A stretch of DNA of 13,257 nt from an uncultured Anaerolineaceae bacterium (lineage in GTDB: Bacteria > Chloroflexota > Anaerolineae > Promineifilales > Promineifilaceae), in NCBI GenBank assembly GCA_937967805.1, contig CALBTC010000077.1:1-13257 (forward strand), given 5' to 3'. Shown piece after piece: positions 1-8,600 of this stretch. How positions within the stretch are numbered: the stretch's first letter is position 1; every line of letters begins with the position of its first letter. Made by a program: the position numbers and the translations under genes. Under the pieces are notes generated by a model. The model was not told the DNA's origin, made no database searches, and saw only the letters and a list, made by a program, of their open reading frames with translations.

Positions 1-919
1 GCACGTCATTACTGACAAGATTATTGAGAACCTGTACCAATCTTTGCCTGTCGATCTGTAGTTGTGGGATGCTCTCCGTTTATAAATATTGAATGGCGAT
101 CTCTTTTTGGGCGGCCAACACTCGGTTCAAAGTCGCTACCTGCCCCACCAGACGATTAAGATCGGTTGGCTCCTGAATTAAACGCAGCTTGCCCGATTCA
201 ATCGTTGCGATATCCAACAGATCGTTTACTAACCCCAACATAAATTGACTGGAATCACGGATGGAGGACACCATCTCTTCTTTGTCCGGGCTGAGCGACT
301 CTTTTGTATCTTCCAGCAGAAATTGGCTGTAGGACAAAATGACCCCCAGAGGATTGCGTAAATCATGGGCAGCCATTCCCAGGAACTGGTTCTTTAGCTG
401 GTTGAGCCGCTCAAGCTCCAAGTTCTTCTTGGTCAGTTTTCGTTGGATGACGCCCAGTTCGTTGTTGAGACGGCTGATTTCGTCGTAGAGGGAAGTATCG
501 CGTTCCTGAACCCGGCGGACCTCATGGGCTTGCGCCTCCAGGACAGCAAAATGCGAATAGGCCTGTTCGTTGTCGTTGTGCATCATTTCTTCGTACATGG
601 CCAACATCTGGCTGCCGTTGACGGCAGCGAAGAGAAGAAAGGATTTGTCCACACGCTTGCCGCCGAAGTGCAGGGTTTGTATTGTGTTTGCGATCGGAAG
701 GTTAAGTTCCCAGCCCAAGACCACCTCCTGCTCCCGGATATGAGCAAGAAAGTTAAGCGCTTTTGTTATGCTGCCTTCGTCCACAATGTGCGTAAACGGC
801 CGTCCCACCAGTCGCTCACCTCCCACGCCCAACTCGTCGCGGATCGTGCGCACGACTATACCGTCGTGATCGCAAAGAAAAGCCAGCCCCCGATTTTCCG
901 TGTTTGTTTCTTTCGTCAT
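1..919 (-). pseudogene. PAS-HisKA histidine kinase interrupted by an in-frame stop; also cut by the window edge
   Basis: From ATG at 919 the frame encodes 279 residues: a weak PAS-like region (about 8-105), a long coiled coil (about 125-178) and a HisKA domain with phospho-acceptor H185 in MAAHDLRNPLG. It stops at TAA (82-80). The same frame continues past the stop as TESIPQLQIDRQRLVQVLNN and then LVSNDV to the edge. This is the start of an HK ATPase domain (D-x-x-R-L-x-Q-V-L-x-N-L and the N box). The stop therefore falls between the dimerisation and ATPase domains, and the 279-residue product would have no catalytic domain. The N box also reads SND where NA is usual, a second sign of decay. 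No membrane segment is present, so the ancestral protein was cytosolic. It lies 39 nt after the small helical gene, with no clear Shine-Dalgarno. A sequencing error at the TAA, or a functional phosphotransfer-only product, remains possible. Confidence 0.8.
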
Positions 920-958
920 GGTCGTGCTGCCGGAATCGTTGCTGAGTCTGGTGGATAA

Positions 959-1372
959 TTATGACTGCGCCGACATGAGGCGGCGCTGATAATCGATCAT
1001 CCACTGCACGTAAGCATTGACCTCGTGCGCTTGCTCGGCCGGAAGTTGTGCAGTAACGGCGTCGCGATAAAGTTGAAGCCGATGGAGTACATGATGCGGC
1101 GTAACTCCGTGATGCTGCAATCGATCCAGCCCCCAACGCAGCTGATCAGCCAGGAGATCGAAAGTGTGGAAAGCGAGCGCGGTTTCCAGGCCTTTGGTGA
1201 CAAAAAGAAGGCCTTGGTAAAGGAGATCGGGTGCGTCCTCGCCGTGCTGAGCCACTTCCTCAGGGTAGGTGAGCGCCCGCTCCACGGCGTTCCGCGTAAT
1301 CGCCTCAGCCGCTGCGCGGAAGGCAGAAACGGTTTCCTGGCTAACTGGGGGTGGTTTTTGCGGTTGTTCCAT
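959..1372 (-). CDS. Small all-helical, His-rich protein of unknown function, next to the B12 sensor
   Basis: The protein is 137 residues from ATG at 1372. The frame stays open upstream to 1444, but that part overlaps the preceding gene, and 1372 sits 7 nt after its stop with a weak GAG-type ribosome site. After a Pro/Gln-rich start (residues 2-12) the protein looks almost wholly alpha-helical. It has no signal peptide, no membrane segment and no cysteine. Eight histidines include a cluster in HHGVTPHHVLH (87-97). The pattern W80-G-L-x-x-L-x-x-x-G-V-x-P followed by L-x-x-Y and L-P resembles, from memory, the helical sensor-globin/RsbR-N-like domains joined to B12-binding domains in some actinobacterial proteins. 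If so, it could be a separately encoded partner of the upstream B12 protein. That is inference; no family can be assigned with confidence. It is followed by the interrupted kinase. Confidence 0.8.
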   Translation of the reverse strand: MEQPQKPPPVSQETVSAFRAAAEAITRNAVERALTYPEEVAQHGEDAPDLLYQGLLFVTKGLETALAFHTFDLLADQLRWGLDRLQHHGVTPHHVLHRLQLYRDAVTAQLPAEQAHEVNAYVQWMIDYQRRLMSAQS

Positions 1373-1379
1373 GAATTTC

Positions 1380-2081
1380 TCACTTTTTCGGGACAAGCTC
1401 GTCGGCACGGGCGATGGCGGCGCTCGCATCAGGCGCGTAACCATCGGCGCCTACTTTCCTCCACAGTTCAGGATCTATATTAAAAGGCCGACCGCCGACG
1501 AGGACTGTTACCGGCCGTTCAAAACCGGCACTGTGCAGTTCTTCTATCACGTTCGCTACCAGGGGAATCTTGTCAGGCAGCGCGACTGACAAGCCTAGCA
1601 AATTGGCGCCGCTCGCCCTGACTTCGCTCAGGATGCTTTCAGCCGGCACGTTGGCTCCCAGATAGTAAGTATCCCAGCCGGCCATTTCAAAAAAGTCGGC
1701 CACCATACGGGCCCCCAACTCGTGTAATTCGGCGCTGGCACAGGCCATCACCATTTTGCGGTCGCCGGGCGTTGCGGCAAAGATATACGGGTAGAGTTGA
1801 GACATGATCTGCTGGGTGGCCGCCGTACAGTAATGCTCCTGGGCAACGGTGACCTGATTAGTTTGCCATAGGCGACCGATCTCCCTTTGAGATTCCTGGA
1901 ATATCCTGAGGTAAATATTACGCAAATCTTCTTGCTTCTCAACCAGCTCATGAATAAGTCGGGCAGCCTGCTGCCGTTCCCGATTCAACAAAAGGTAAAG
2001 ATATTTGTCAGCCAGCTCAGACCATTCGTCTTTTGCGCCTTGGCTTGAAGTTTGCAATCGTGGTGGTGTACGCGCTTTCAT
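1380..2081 (-). CDS. Stand-alone cobalamin-binding sensor domain protein (CarH/LitR-type B12 photoreceptor module without DNA-binding domain)
   Basis: The protein is 233 residues. Residues about 20-100 form a helical cap (B12-binding_2 type) and 107-230 a Rossmann-like B12-binding domain. The lower axial ligand motif is E-x-H-x-x-G with H120 (ELHELG); the dinucleotide loop is seen as GANVP (142-146), S165 in LGLSVALP, and VGGRPF (195-200). The cap has W72, then nine residues, then E82-H83: the W-x9-EH signature of CarH-type photoreceptors, which bind adenosylcobalamin and change oligomeric state in light. CarH normally has an N-terminal MerR DNA-binding domain; here only about 20 unrelated residues precede the cap, so DNA binding is not expected. 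The residue after W72 is Gln, where TtCarH has the His (132) that ligates cobalt after illumination. The start ATG overlaps the stop of the hybrid kinase by 4 bp (ATGA), pointing to joint function. A corrinoid methyltransferase subunit is less likely: no methyltransferase partner is present. Confidence 0.88.
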   Translation of the reverse strand: MKARTPPRLQTSSQGAKDEWSELADKYLYLLLNRERQQAARLIHELVEKQEDLRNIYLRIFQESQREIGRLWQTNQVTVAQEHYCTAATQQIMSQLYPYIFAATPGDRKMVMACASAELHELGARMVADFFEMAGWDTYYLGANVPAESILSEVRASGANLLGLSVALPDKIPLVANVIEELHSAGFERPVTVLVGGRPFNIDPELWRKVGADGYAPDASAAIARADELVPKK

Positions 2082-3982
2082 GTTATCTCGCTGTCTAAAG
2101 TTAACCTTACTTTTTTAGCCAATTGTTCGATAGTGAAAGGTTTTGTGATCCAGGAGACGGCCGTTTCCTGCAAAGCTTGAAGACGCTCCTCTTCCAACGT
2201 ATGGCCGGTCATCACTAAAAACTTCACATTGGGACGCATCTGACACACCTTTTTTATGAGCTGCACTCCGTCTATGCCAGGCATGACCAGATCAGTGAGC
2301 ATCAGGTCTACAGATTCATCCTCACGCTCAAAAACAGCTTGCGCCTCACTGCCTTCACTGGCCGACAGGACCTCATAACCGATAGAAGTCAAAGCCTCCA
2401 TCACTGAATGTCTCATCGCCGAATTATCTTCTACTAATAGGATCGTTTCCGTTCCTTTTTTGGGGGAATCGGCCGTTGATTCCGAGTTCCACCGTGCAGC
2501 CGATTCAGCAATCAAGGGGAGATAAATGTGGAATGTTGTGCCTTCGCCCAATTGGCTCTGTACATCAATAAAGCCGCCATGCTGCTTAACAATGCCATAA
2601 ACCTGTGCCAACCCTAAACCTGTCCCTTTACCCACCCCCTTGGTCGTAAAGAAGGGATCAAAAATATGGGAAAGATGTTTCGGCGCGATACCGCTGCCGG
2701 TATCTGAAACGGCCAGATGCACCCATTGACCTGTTTCCATATCCGGCAAAGGGGCTGATTCTGGGGCAGTAAAAGCAAGAACGGAAAACGAATACCGTAA
2801 ATTGCCGCCATGCGGCATGGCGTCGCGGGCATTAAGGGCCAAATTCATAAACGCCTGCTGCAATCGCGTGGGATCAGCCAGTACAACGTACGTTTTTTGA
2901 TCATTGCATACACTCAACGAAATATTCTCCGGTAACGTACGTTTCAGCAGCTTAACAAATTCCTTCATCAAGGCGAGCAGATCTACGGGCTGCTGGGCCA
3001 TGTCAGAACGCCGGCTGAAGTCCAAAATCTGGCTGATGAGTTTCGCAGCATGATGCGCTTGATCGCTAATTAGGGTTAAATGCTGCTGGTGCTTAGCAGA
3101 AAGATCGGGGATACGCTGCAGCAGTTGCGTATATAGGATGATAACGCTCATCACGTTATTAAAATCGTGGGCAATGCCGGCTGCTAACTGACCTACCGTT
3201 GCCAGCTTTTCCTGGGCCTGTTGATAATGTTGGGTGACCCTTAATTCTGTTACATCGTCAATGACTAATACCCAACTGCCCGAAGCCTGGTTGTTTTCCA
3301 TGGGGCGGGCGATAATGTTAAAAATCCGTCCAGCCGCCGTTAATTCTTGCCATTCGCCGACCACCAGCAGTTCCGCCAGAGGCCGGCTGCCCAGATGCGT
3401 AATCGCCTGGTTTTTCTTTTCTCCGGTCAAAATGGATAGGTCTCTTTCAGCAACGGGGTTCGCCATGGATATACGGCCGTCATCATTCAACAATACAATA
3501 CCCATGGGCACCGTATCCATGATCTGCTCGATGCGTTGGGCCTGTTCGCGCACCTGTGACAAAAGGCGAACGCGATCGCTCTCTGCCTGCTTCCGCTCAA
3601 TCGCGTAGCGCAGCACGCGCGACAATAGAGCAGCATCCACCTGCCCCTTTACCAGATAATCTTGGGCGCCCAGGCTGACAGCTTGTGCGCCAACATCTTC
3701 ATCGTCTAACCCGGTGAGGACCACCACCGGCAGCATTGGCACAACTTCAAGTAGCTGTATCAATGCCTCAAGCCCCGAGGCATCGGGCAGCCCCAGATCA
3801 AGCAAAATTACGCGGGGCATTTCAGATTCGAAATATTGAAAAGCAGCCGCTAGCCGGTCAACATGGTCCAGCTTGAATTGTACCCCGCTGCTTTCTTCTA
3901 ACAGCTCACGAATGAGGTAGGCATCGCCGGGATTATCTTCAATAAGTAAAGCCTGGATTATCGGCACAATTGTTTTCCTCAC
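2078..3982 (-). CDS. Hybrid sensor histidine kinase, REC-PAS-HisKA-HATPase-REC
   Basis: This 634-residue cytosolic protein has a receiver domain (about 9-130; acid pair E15/D16, phospho-Asp D62, T90, K112), a linker coil, a PAS domain (148-248), an NtrB-like HisKA (H272 in LAAGIAHDFNN), an ATPase domain (N384 of the N box, D427 in SDTGSGI, GTGLGLA at 453-459) and a second receiver (512-630; E518/D519, D564, T592, K614). All catalytic residues are present. The first receiver closely resembles that of the REC-kinase at 4520-5620 (shared IEDNPGDA, LTGLDD, GAQDYLVKG), so the two are paralogues. It can probably receive a phosphoryl group at one end and pass it to its own C-terminal receiver. The start is GTG at 3982, giving MRKTI like the paralogue's MKKTI. 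A second GTG at 3967 has the better ribosome site (GAGGA, 8 nt away), so the first five residues are uncertain. The stop overlaps the B12 sensor start by 4 bp. Confidence 0.93.
   Translation of the reverse strand: MRKTIVPIIQALLIEDNPGDAYLIRELLEESSGVQFKLDHVDRLAAAFQYFESEMPRVILLDLGLPDASGLEALIQLLEVVPMLPVVVLTGLDDEDVGAQAVSLGAQDYLVKGQVDAALLSRVLRYAIERKQAESDRVRLLSQVREQAQRIEQIMDTVPMGIVLLNDDGRISMANPVAERDLSILTGEKKNQAITHLGSRPLAELLVVGEWQELTAAGRIFNIIARPMENNQASGSWVLVIDDVTELRVTQHYQQAQEKLATVGQLAAGIAHDFNNVMSVIILYTQLLQRIPDLSAKHQQHLTLISDQAHHAAKLISQILDFSRRSDMAQQPVDLLALMKEFVKLLKRTLPENISLSVCNDQKTYVVLADPTRLQQAFMNLALNARDAMPHGGNLRYSFSVLAFTAPESAPLPDMETGQWVHLAVSDTGSGIAPKHLSHIFDPFFTTKGVGKGTGLGLAQVYGIVKQHGGFIDVQSQLGEGTTFHIYLPLIAESAARWNSESTADSPKKGTETILLVEDNSAMRHSVMEALTSIGYEVLSASEGSEAQAVFEREDESVDLMLTDLVMPGIDGVQLIKKVCQMRPNVKFLVMTGHTLEEERLQALQETAVSWITKPFTIEQLAKKVRLTLDSEIT
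3976..3980 (-). promoter_or_regulatory. Possible ribosome binding site GAGGA favouring a GTG start at 3967 for the hybrid kinase
   Basis: GAGGA (minus strand, 3980-3976) lies 8 nt before the in-frame GTG at 3967. The longer GTG start at 3982 has no purine-rich site at normal distance; the nearest AGGA is about 30 nt upstream. The site supports a product five residues shorter, while similarity to the paralogous REC-kinase start supports 3982. Confidence 0.4.
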
Positions 3983-4022
3983 CGGCGCATACAGCAGATA
4001 TTGCCGGTTTTTTCCTAGGCCA

Positions 4023-4490
4023 TTACTCTGTGGCCCCGTTGAACGGCAGCTTCACAATGGTGAACCAGAAATCTTCGACTGATTTAACCACCTCGATGAA
4101 CTGATCCAAATCAACCGGCTTTGTGATGTAGCAGTTGGCGTGCAAATCGTACGATTTGAGAATATCTTCATCGGCCGACGACGTGGTGAGAATAACGACC
4201 GGTATCCGTTTAAGATCGGGATCGGCCTTGATTTCAGCCAAAACCTCGCGCCCATCCATCCTGGGTAAATTCAGATCTAAAAGAATGACATCGGGGCGGG
4301 GCATGTCCTCGTATTTTCCTTCACGTCGCAAAAAAGCAATGGCTTCCATGCCGTCTTCGGCAACGTACAGGTCGTTGCACACTTTGCCTTCTTGGAGTGC
4401 TTCCTCGGTTAGAAGTACATCGCCAGGGTTATCTTCTACCAGCAATATTATCACGGGTCTACCTCGTTTTTTGATTTTCTGACTGGCCAT
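4023..4490 (-). CDS. Single-domain response regulator, Rcp1-like (CheY-fold receiver only)
   Basis: This 155-residue protein is a complete receiver domain with a short basic N-terminus (KIKKRGR) and a C-terminal extension (FWFTIVKLP) typical of the Rcp1 subgroup that partners phytochrome-type kinases. All active-site residues are seen: E19/D20 in VEDNPGD, phospho-Asp D72 in [12 protein letters not shown]102 in [10 protein letters not shown] and K124 in TKPVDL. No output domain follows, so it should act as a phosphate shuttle or protein-binding switch. The start ATG has a strong AGGAG site (4505-4501) 10 nt upstream, the best in the cluster, suggesting high translation. It sits 29 nt after a REC-kinase and 40 nt before the hybrid kinase. 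The Cache kinase upstream has the matching HisKA subtype (ASHDLQEPLR), so it is a plausible phosphodonor; this pairing is inference. Confidence 0.94.
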   Translation of the reverse strand: MASQKIKKRGRPVIILLVEDNPGDVLLTEEALQEGKVCNDLYVAEDGMEAIAFLRREGKYEDMPRPDVILLDLNLPRMDGREVLAEIKADPDLKRIPVVILTTSSADEDILKSYDLHANCYITKPVDLDQFIEVVKSVEDFWFTIVKLPFNGATE

Positions 4491-4506
4491 TTCACATAAT
4501 CTCCTA

Positions 4507-4528
4507 ATTCAGCCTTTATTCAGCCTTT
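4507..4528. repeat. Perfect 11-bp tandem duplication at the end of the REC-kinase gene
   Basis: On the plus strand ATTCAGCCTTT occurs twice in a row. On the coding strand this reads AAAGGCTGAAT twice, the first copy holding the last codons and TGA stop of the REC-kinase gene and the second lying in the 29-nt gap before the Rcp1-like gene. It looks like a small slippage duplication that lengthened the intergenic spacer. Confidence 0.8.
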
Positions 4529-5620
4529 GGCTCTCGCTGTTTGAACGGCGGGCAAGCTAAACATAAAGGTGCTGCCTTCGCCCGGCCGGCTGCTGATATT
4601 TACTTCGCCACCCAGCTTGCCGACAATGCGGTGCACAATGGACAAGCCCAGACCGTGCCCCTCAATTTTGGCCTGATCCAGACGGGTGAATGGGGTGAAT
4701 AACTCAGATTGGTCCTGAAGCGGTATGCCGGCGCCGTTATCACGAATCCAGAAGCAAACGGTGCCGCTGTCGCCGGGCATAGTACCCAGGCTGATGCGGG
4801 GCGGCGCACCGCCATATTTGAGGGCATTGCTGAGATAGTTGACCCACACTTCTTCGATCCAGGGAGCGTAGCCGAGTGCAGCCGGCCACCGCTCTGGGAC
4901 CCGAATTTCGGCTTCTTTCTCTTCGATCATCGGCAGCAGCCGCTGTAATACCTGGTCGATGATTTGAGCCATGTCTAATTCAGCTGCCTGAACATCCTGG
5001 CGGCGCACGCTGGCCAGCAAAAGCAACTCATCGACGATGGTTTTCATCTTGCGGCCGGTGCTGGCCACCGTATGGCTGCACAGCTTAATTTGCTGGGGCG
5101 TTAATCTGTCGTAATTATCCACCAACATTTCACCGGCCAGCACAAGGGGACCCAAAGGCGATTTTAAATCGTGAGCCACGGTATGGGCAAATGACTCTAG
5201 ATCGACAACCAACTGCTGCCGTTCCTGCTCAATTTGGAACCGTTCGATGGCGTAATGAATGGCGCGGACCAGGAGACGGCCGCTTACCTCTCCTTTCACC
5301 AGATAATCCTGTGCGCCGTGCTGTACGGCCGTTATCCCTAACTGTTGGTCATCGAGGCCGGTAAGCACCATAACGGGCACGGCCGTTTGCTGCAATACGC
5401 GGTGCACCGTCTCTAACCCCTCACTGTCCGGCAGCGAAAGGTCCAGCAAAACCAGGTCAATTCCTCCCTCTGCCAGCCGCGCCAATCCGGTCGCCAACCG
5501 GTCACAGGTTTCGGTTACAAACCTGGCCGTTGTGGCGACTTCAACCAACATCTCCTGAATCAGGAAGGCGTCGCCAGGATTATCTTCAATTAATAACAAG
5601 TGAATCGTTTTCTTCATCAT
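4520..5620 (-). CDS. REC-HisKA-HATPase protein (receiver-first histidine kinase)
   Basis: The protein is 366 residues from ATG at 5620 (or 365 from the adjacent ATG at 5617). The open frame extends to 5707, but the added residues do not resemble the family, whereas MMKKTIHLLLIEDNPGD is a normal receiver start. Domains: receiver 5-127 (E12/D13, phospho-Asp D60, T87, K109), HisKA from 135 with H150 in TVAHDLKSPLG, and ATPase 250-357 (N265 in YLSNALKY, D294 in RDNGAGI, GHGLGLSIV at 321-329). The whole enzyme appears intact, cytosolic and without PAS or membrane parts. Its input is presumably phosphorylation of the N-terminal receiver, which may control the kinase behind it. It overlaps the end of the Cache kinase gene by about 35 bp and has no visible Shine-Dalgarno, so translation probably depends on re-initiation. 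Phosphoryl transfer to the downstream Rcp1-like regulator is plausible but unproven. Confidence 0.92.
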   Translation of the reverse strand: MMKKTIHLLLIEDNPGDAFLIQEMLVEVATTARFVTETCDRLATGLARLAEGGIDLVLLDLSLPDSEGLETVHRVLQQTAVPVMVLTGLDDQQLGITAVQHGAQDYLVKGEVSGRLLVRAIHYAIERFQIEQERQQLVVDLESFAHTVAHDLKSPLGPLVLAGEMLVDNYDRLTPQQIKLCSHTVASTGRKMKTIVDELLLLASVRRQDVQAAELDMAQIIDQVLQRLLPMIEEKEAEIRVPERWPAALGYAPWIEEVWVNYLSNALKYGGAPPRISLGTMPGDSGTVCFWIRDNGAGIPLQDQSELFTPFTRLDQAKIEGHGLGLSIVHRIVGKLGGEVNISSRPGEGSTFMFSLPAVQTARAKG

Positions 5621-8600
5621 GATTGTTTGTGGGAATGGTAAAGTGGAACGCGGCGCCGGAATCCGGTTGGGATTCAACCCAAATCTGGCCACCATGCCGC
5701 TCCACAATCTTTTTACAAATGGCCAATCCTATACCGGTGCCGCCGTAATGAGTCCGCGTATGCAGCCGCTGGAAAATAACAAAAATCCGTTCCGCGAAGC
5801 GCGGGTCAATGCCGATGCCGTTGTCTTGCACGCAGAAATGCCACATATCGTCTTGCTTTTCTACACCGATGTGAACCTGCGGCTGTGTTTCTCCCCGGAA
5901 CTTAATAGCATTGCCGATTAGGTTTTGCAACAATTGCCTCAGTTGATTGTCGTCGGCCATAATGGTGGGCAGCGGATCGTGGCTGATGCTGGCGTTCGTT
6001 TCCTGGATACTGAGCTGCAAATCATCCAGCACCTGCTGCAGGACCAACGCCACGCTCACCGGTTCAAATGGTTTACCCCGCGTGCCTACTCGCGAAAAGG
6101 TAAGCAGATCGTCGATCAACACCTTCATCCGGCTGGCGCCGTCCACGGCAAAGTCGATATACTTCTCCGCTTTTTCATCCAGTTGATCCTCGTAGCGGCG
6201 CTGCAGCAGCTGCATATAGTTGGTGACCATGCGCAGCGGTTCCTGCAGATCGTGGGAGGCGACGTAGGCGAACTGCTCCAATTCTTTGTTCGAACGCTCT
6301 AAATCGACAGCCTTTTCTTTCAGGGCAAGCTCTGCTTCTTTCAGTGATGTGATGTCCCGCGAAATGCCCAAAACGGCCGTTACCCCATGCCCGTTCAAGG
6401 CAATAGGTACCAGACGAGTGTGCAGCCAGACTTCCCCACGGGGAAACTTAACTTTGCTCTCGGCCTGAATCATTTCGCCGCTGGTGAGGACGTGCTGCAA
6501 AGCCTGCTGCTGCCGCGCGGCAATTTCCGGGGGGAACAAGGCAGCGTGCGGCTGCCCGATGACTGCCGCCGCCTCTGTGCCAAACTGGCCGGCAGCCACC
6601 CGGTTAACGTAGTCGACGGTCATATCGGGGTTGATGAGGAAGATCATGTCCGGCGATGATTCGGTCAGCGTGCGATAGCGGGCTTCGCTCTGCTGTAATT
6701 CGGCCGTGCGCTCCGCTACCAGCTCTTCCAGCTTTTCGCGATAGCGCTCCAGTTCTTGTTCTGCCCGTTTACGCTCGGTAATAGAGAGGGAAGTGCCGAC
6801 GATGCGGTAAATGTGGCCGTTTCCATCTTTGAGCGGGCTTAGCCGGGTCAGCCACCAGGTGTCCTGGCCGCCCATGGGGATCATCTCCTCGTAGGAGATC
6901 GCCTTTCCGGCTGCCAGACAGCGAGCATAGTTGGCATAAACGGCGTCGGCCGCTTCCGGTGGAATGTAAGGTACCAGGTCGTGTGGGGTTTTGCCTTGTA
7001 CCTCGTCTGACTTCATCCCTGTCAGACGCTCGTGGGCCGGATTTAATCCGCCAAAGCGGAACTCATTTTCGGCCGTCACGTCTACCACAAAGATAGCCAG
7101 ATCTGCGCCCTCATAAATGCTTTTCAGGAAAGCGCGCTGTTTGGCGTGCGCCTGCTGAATCTGCTTTTGCTTGGTGATATCGTGCACCATGCCTACGGCG
7201 AACAGCGGTTCGCCGCTCATATCCCGCACCAGCGATACCGTCAGCCGTGCCCACACCAGATCGCCATCTTTATGCACGTACCGTTTCTCAATTTCATAGA
7301 CGTCGCGCTCACCAGCGATGAGGGATTGGTACAGCGTCATATCGATGGCGGCATCTTCAGGATAGGTAAATTCGGTAAAGGGCATACCTCGCAGTTCTTC
7401 TGCGCTGTAGCCCAGTATCGTTTGCAGGGCCGGGTTGCTTTCCAGCGGTTTTCCTTCCATGTCCACGCGGGCAATGCCCATGCCGGCATGTTCAAAGATA
7501 GCGCGAAAGCGAGCCTCGCTCCGCTGTAGTTGGTCGATCGATTGTGCGTTTTGCAACGCGATGGCCGTCTGGCTGGCAAAGGTGGAAACGGCCGTCACAT
7601 CGGCCTCGCTTAGAGAATCACCGGTCACAGTGAGGACGCCCAACGGCACATCATCCACGATTAAAGGCGCGATGATACCCTGCTCCATCCCCAACATTGC
7701 CGCCACCCGGTTGGCCAGGACGTGAAGCCTTTTCGGCAGGGCCTCGGCAACAAAATTCCCCATGGGAGAGATGAATATCGTTTTTCCTCCCTTTACGACC
7801 TGCTCAAAATAGCCGCCGGGAGGCACAGGGAACTCAAAGGTGCTGGCAGAAAGACCGGTCAATTTCTCGGCAGTACGCACCACGGCGAGGTCATAGCTCA
7901 AATGCGCCACGCGCACGTGTTCTTTATCTTCCGTCAACAACAGCACCGAGGAATCAAAACCAAGCTTGGCCATCTCGGCACTCATCGTTGCGTACACTTC
8001 ATCTGCTGTGCGTGCCTGCTGCACCGCCTGGGCCGCCTGGCTTAAGGTGAGCAGCAGCTTTTGGCCATGTAGATTTTTACCGACGGAATGATGCAAATTA
8101 CTGGACATCTGGTTGAAAGCGGCCGTTAACCGGCCAATGTCATCTCCCCCGTGCACAGGAATCTGATAGTCGAGTTTGCCCCGGCCGATCCGTTCCACGC
8201 CATTGATCAGCCGGTAGAGCGGTCTGGTAATAGAGCGGGTGAAAAACAAACCCGACGTGACGACGCCTAATGCTACCAGCATGCCTACAGCGGAGAGAGA
8301 GCGGCGCAGCGTGTTGACGGGGCCCATCGCTTCCATCTGGTCAATCTCTGTAATCACGCATAGCTCTCGCTGCGGCAGCCACTGGTAGGCACCAAGAACG
8401 ACTTTACCCCGATAATCCTCATAAACGGCGTGCCCGCTTTCCTGCTGCAGACAGCGGGTTACCCCCTCCGTCTGGACCGTCTCATGCAGTGCGTAGTTTT
8501 CGCCAAAGCGGGGATCGGTAACAAAGAAGTTAAAGCTGTTTACCAGGTAGGTATCTTCCGTGTTCATCAGATCGTTTGTTTGTTCAGCAATCCTCGACAG

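Noticed and set aside
443..958. 171-codon open frame on the plus strand opposite the interrupted kinase
   Set aside because: It lies wholly antisense to a gene with recognisable kinase motifs, crosses its promoter-proximal end, and its translation resembles no domain.
1373..1444. Longer start at 1444 for the helical protein
   Set aside because: The extra 24 codons overlap the end of the B12 sensor gene; ATG at 1372 is 7 nt after that gene's stop.
1025..1483. 152-codon plus-strand open frame opposite the helical protein
   Set aside because: Antisense shadow; the minus-strand frame has correct gene spacing and a coherent helical pattern.
1380..2081. Corrinoid methyltransferase subunit or MerR-type regulator
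   Set aside because: No methyltransferase or activase partner is nearby, no helix-turn-helix precedes the cap, and the cap carries the W-x9-EH signature.
5621..5707. N-terminal extension of the REC-kinase to a start at 5707 or 5695
   Set aside because: These codons overlap the conserved ATPase end of the upstream kinase in another frame and add no recognisable sequence; the receiver begins normally at 5620/5617.
5925..6302. Plus-strand open frames opposite the Cache kinase (also 7146-7529, 7722-8045, 8430-8696)
   Set aside because: All are antisense to a continuous 1205-codon kinase gene with intact domains.
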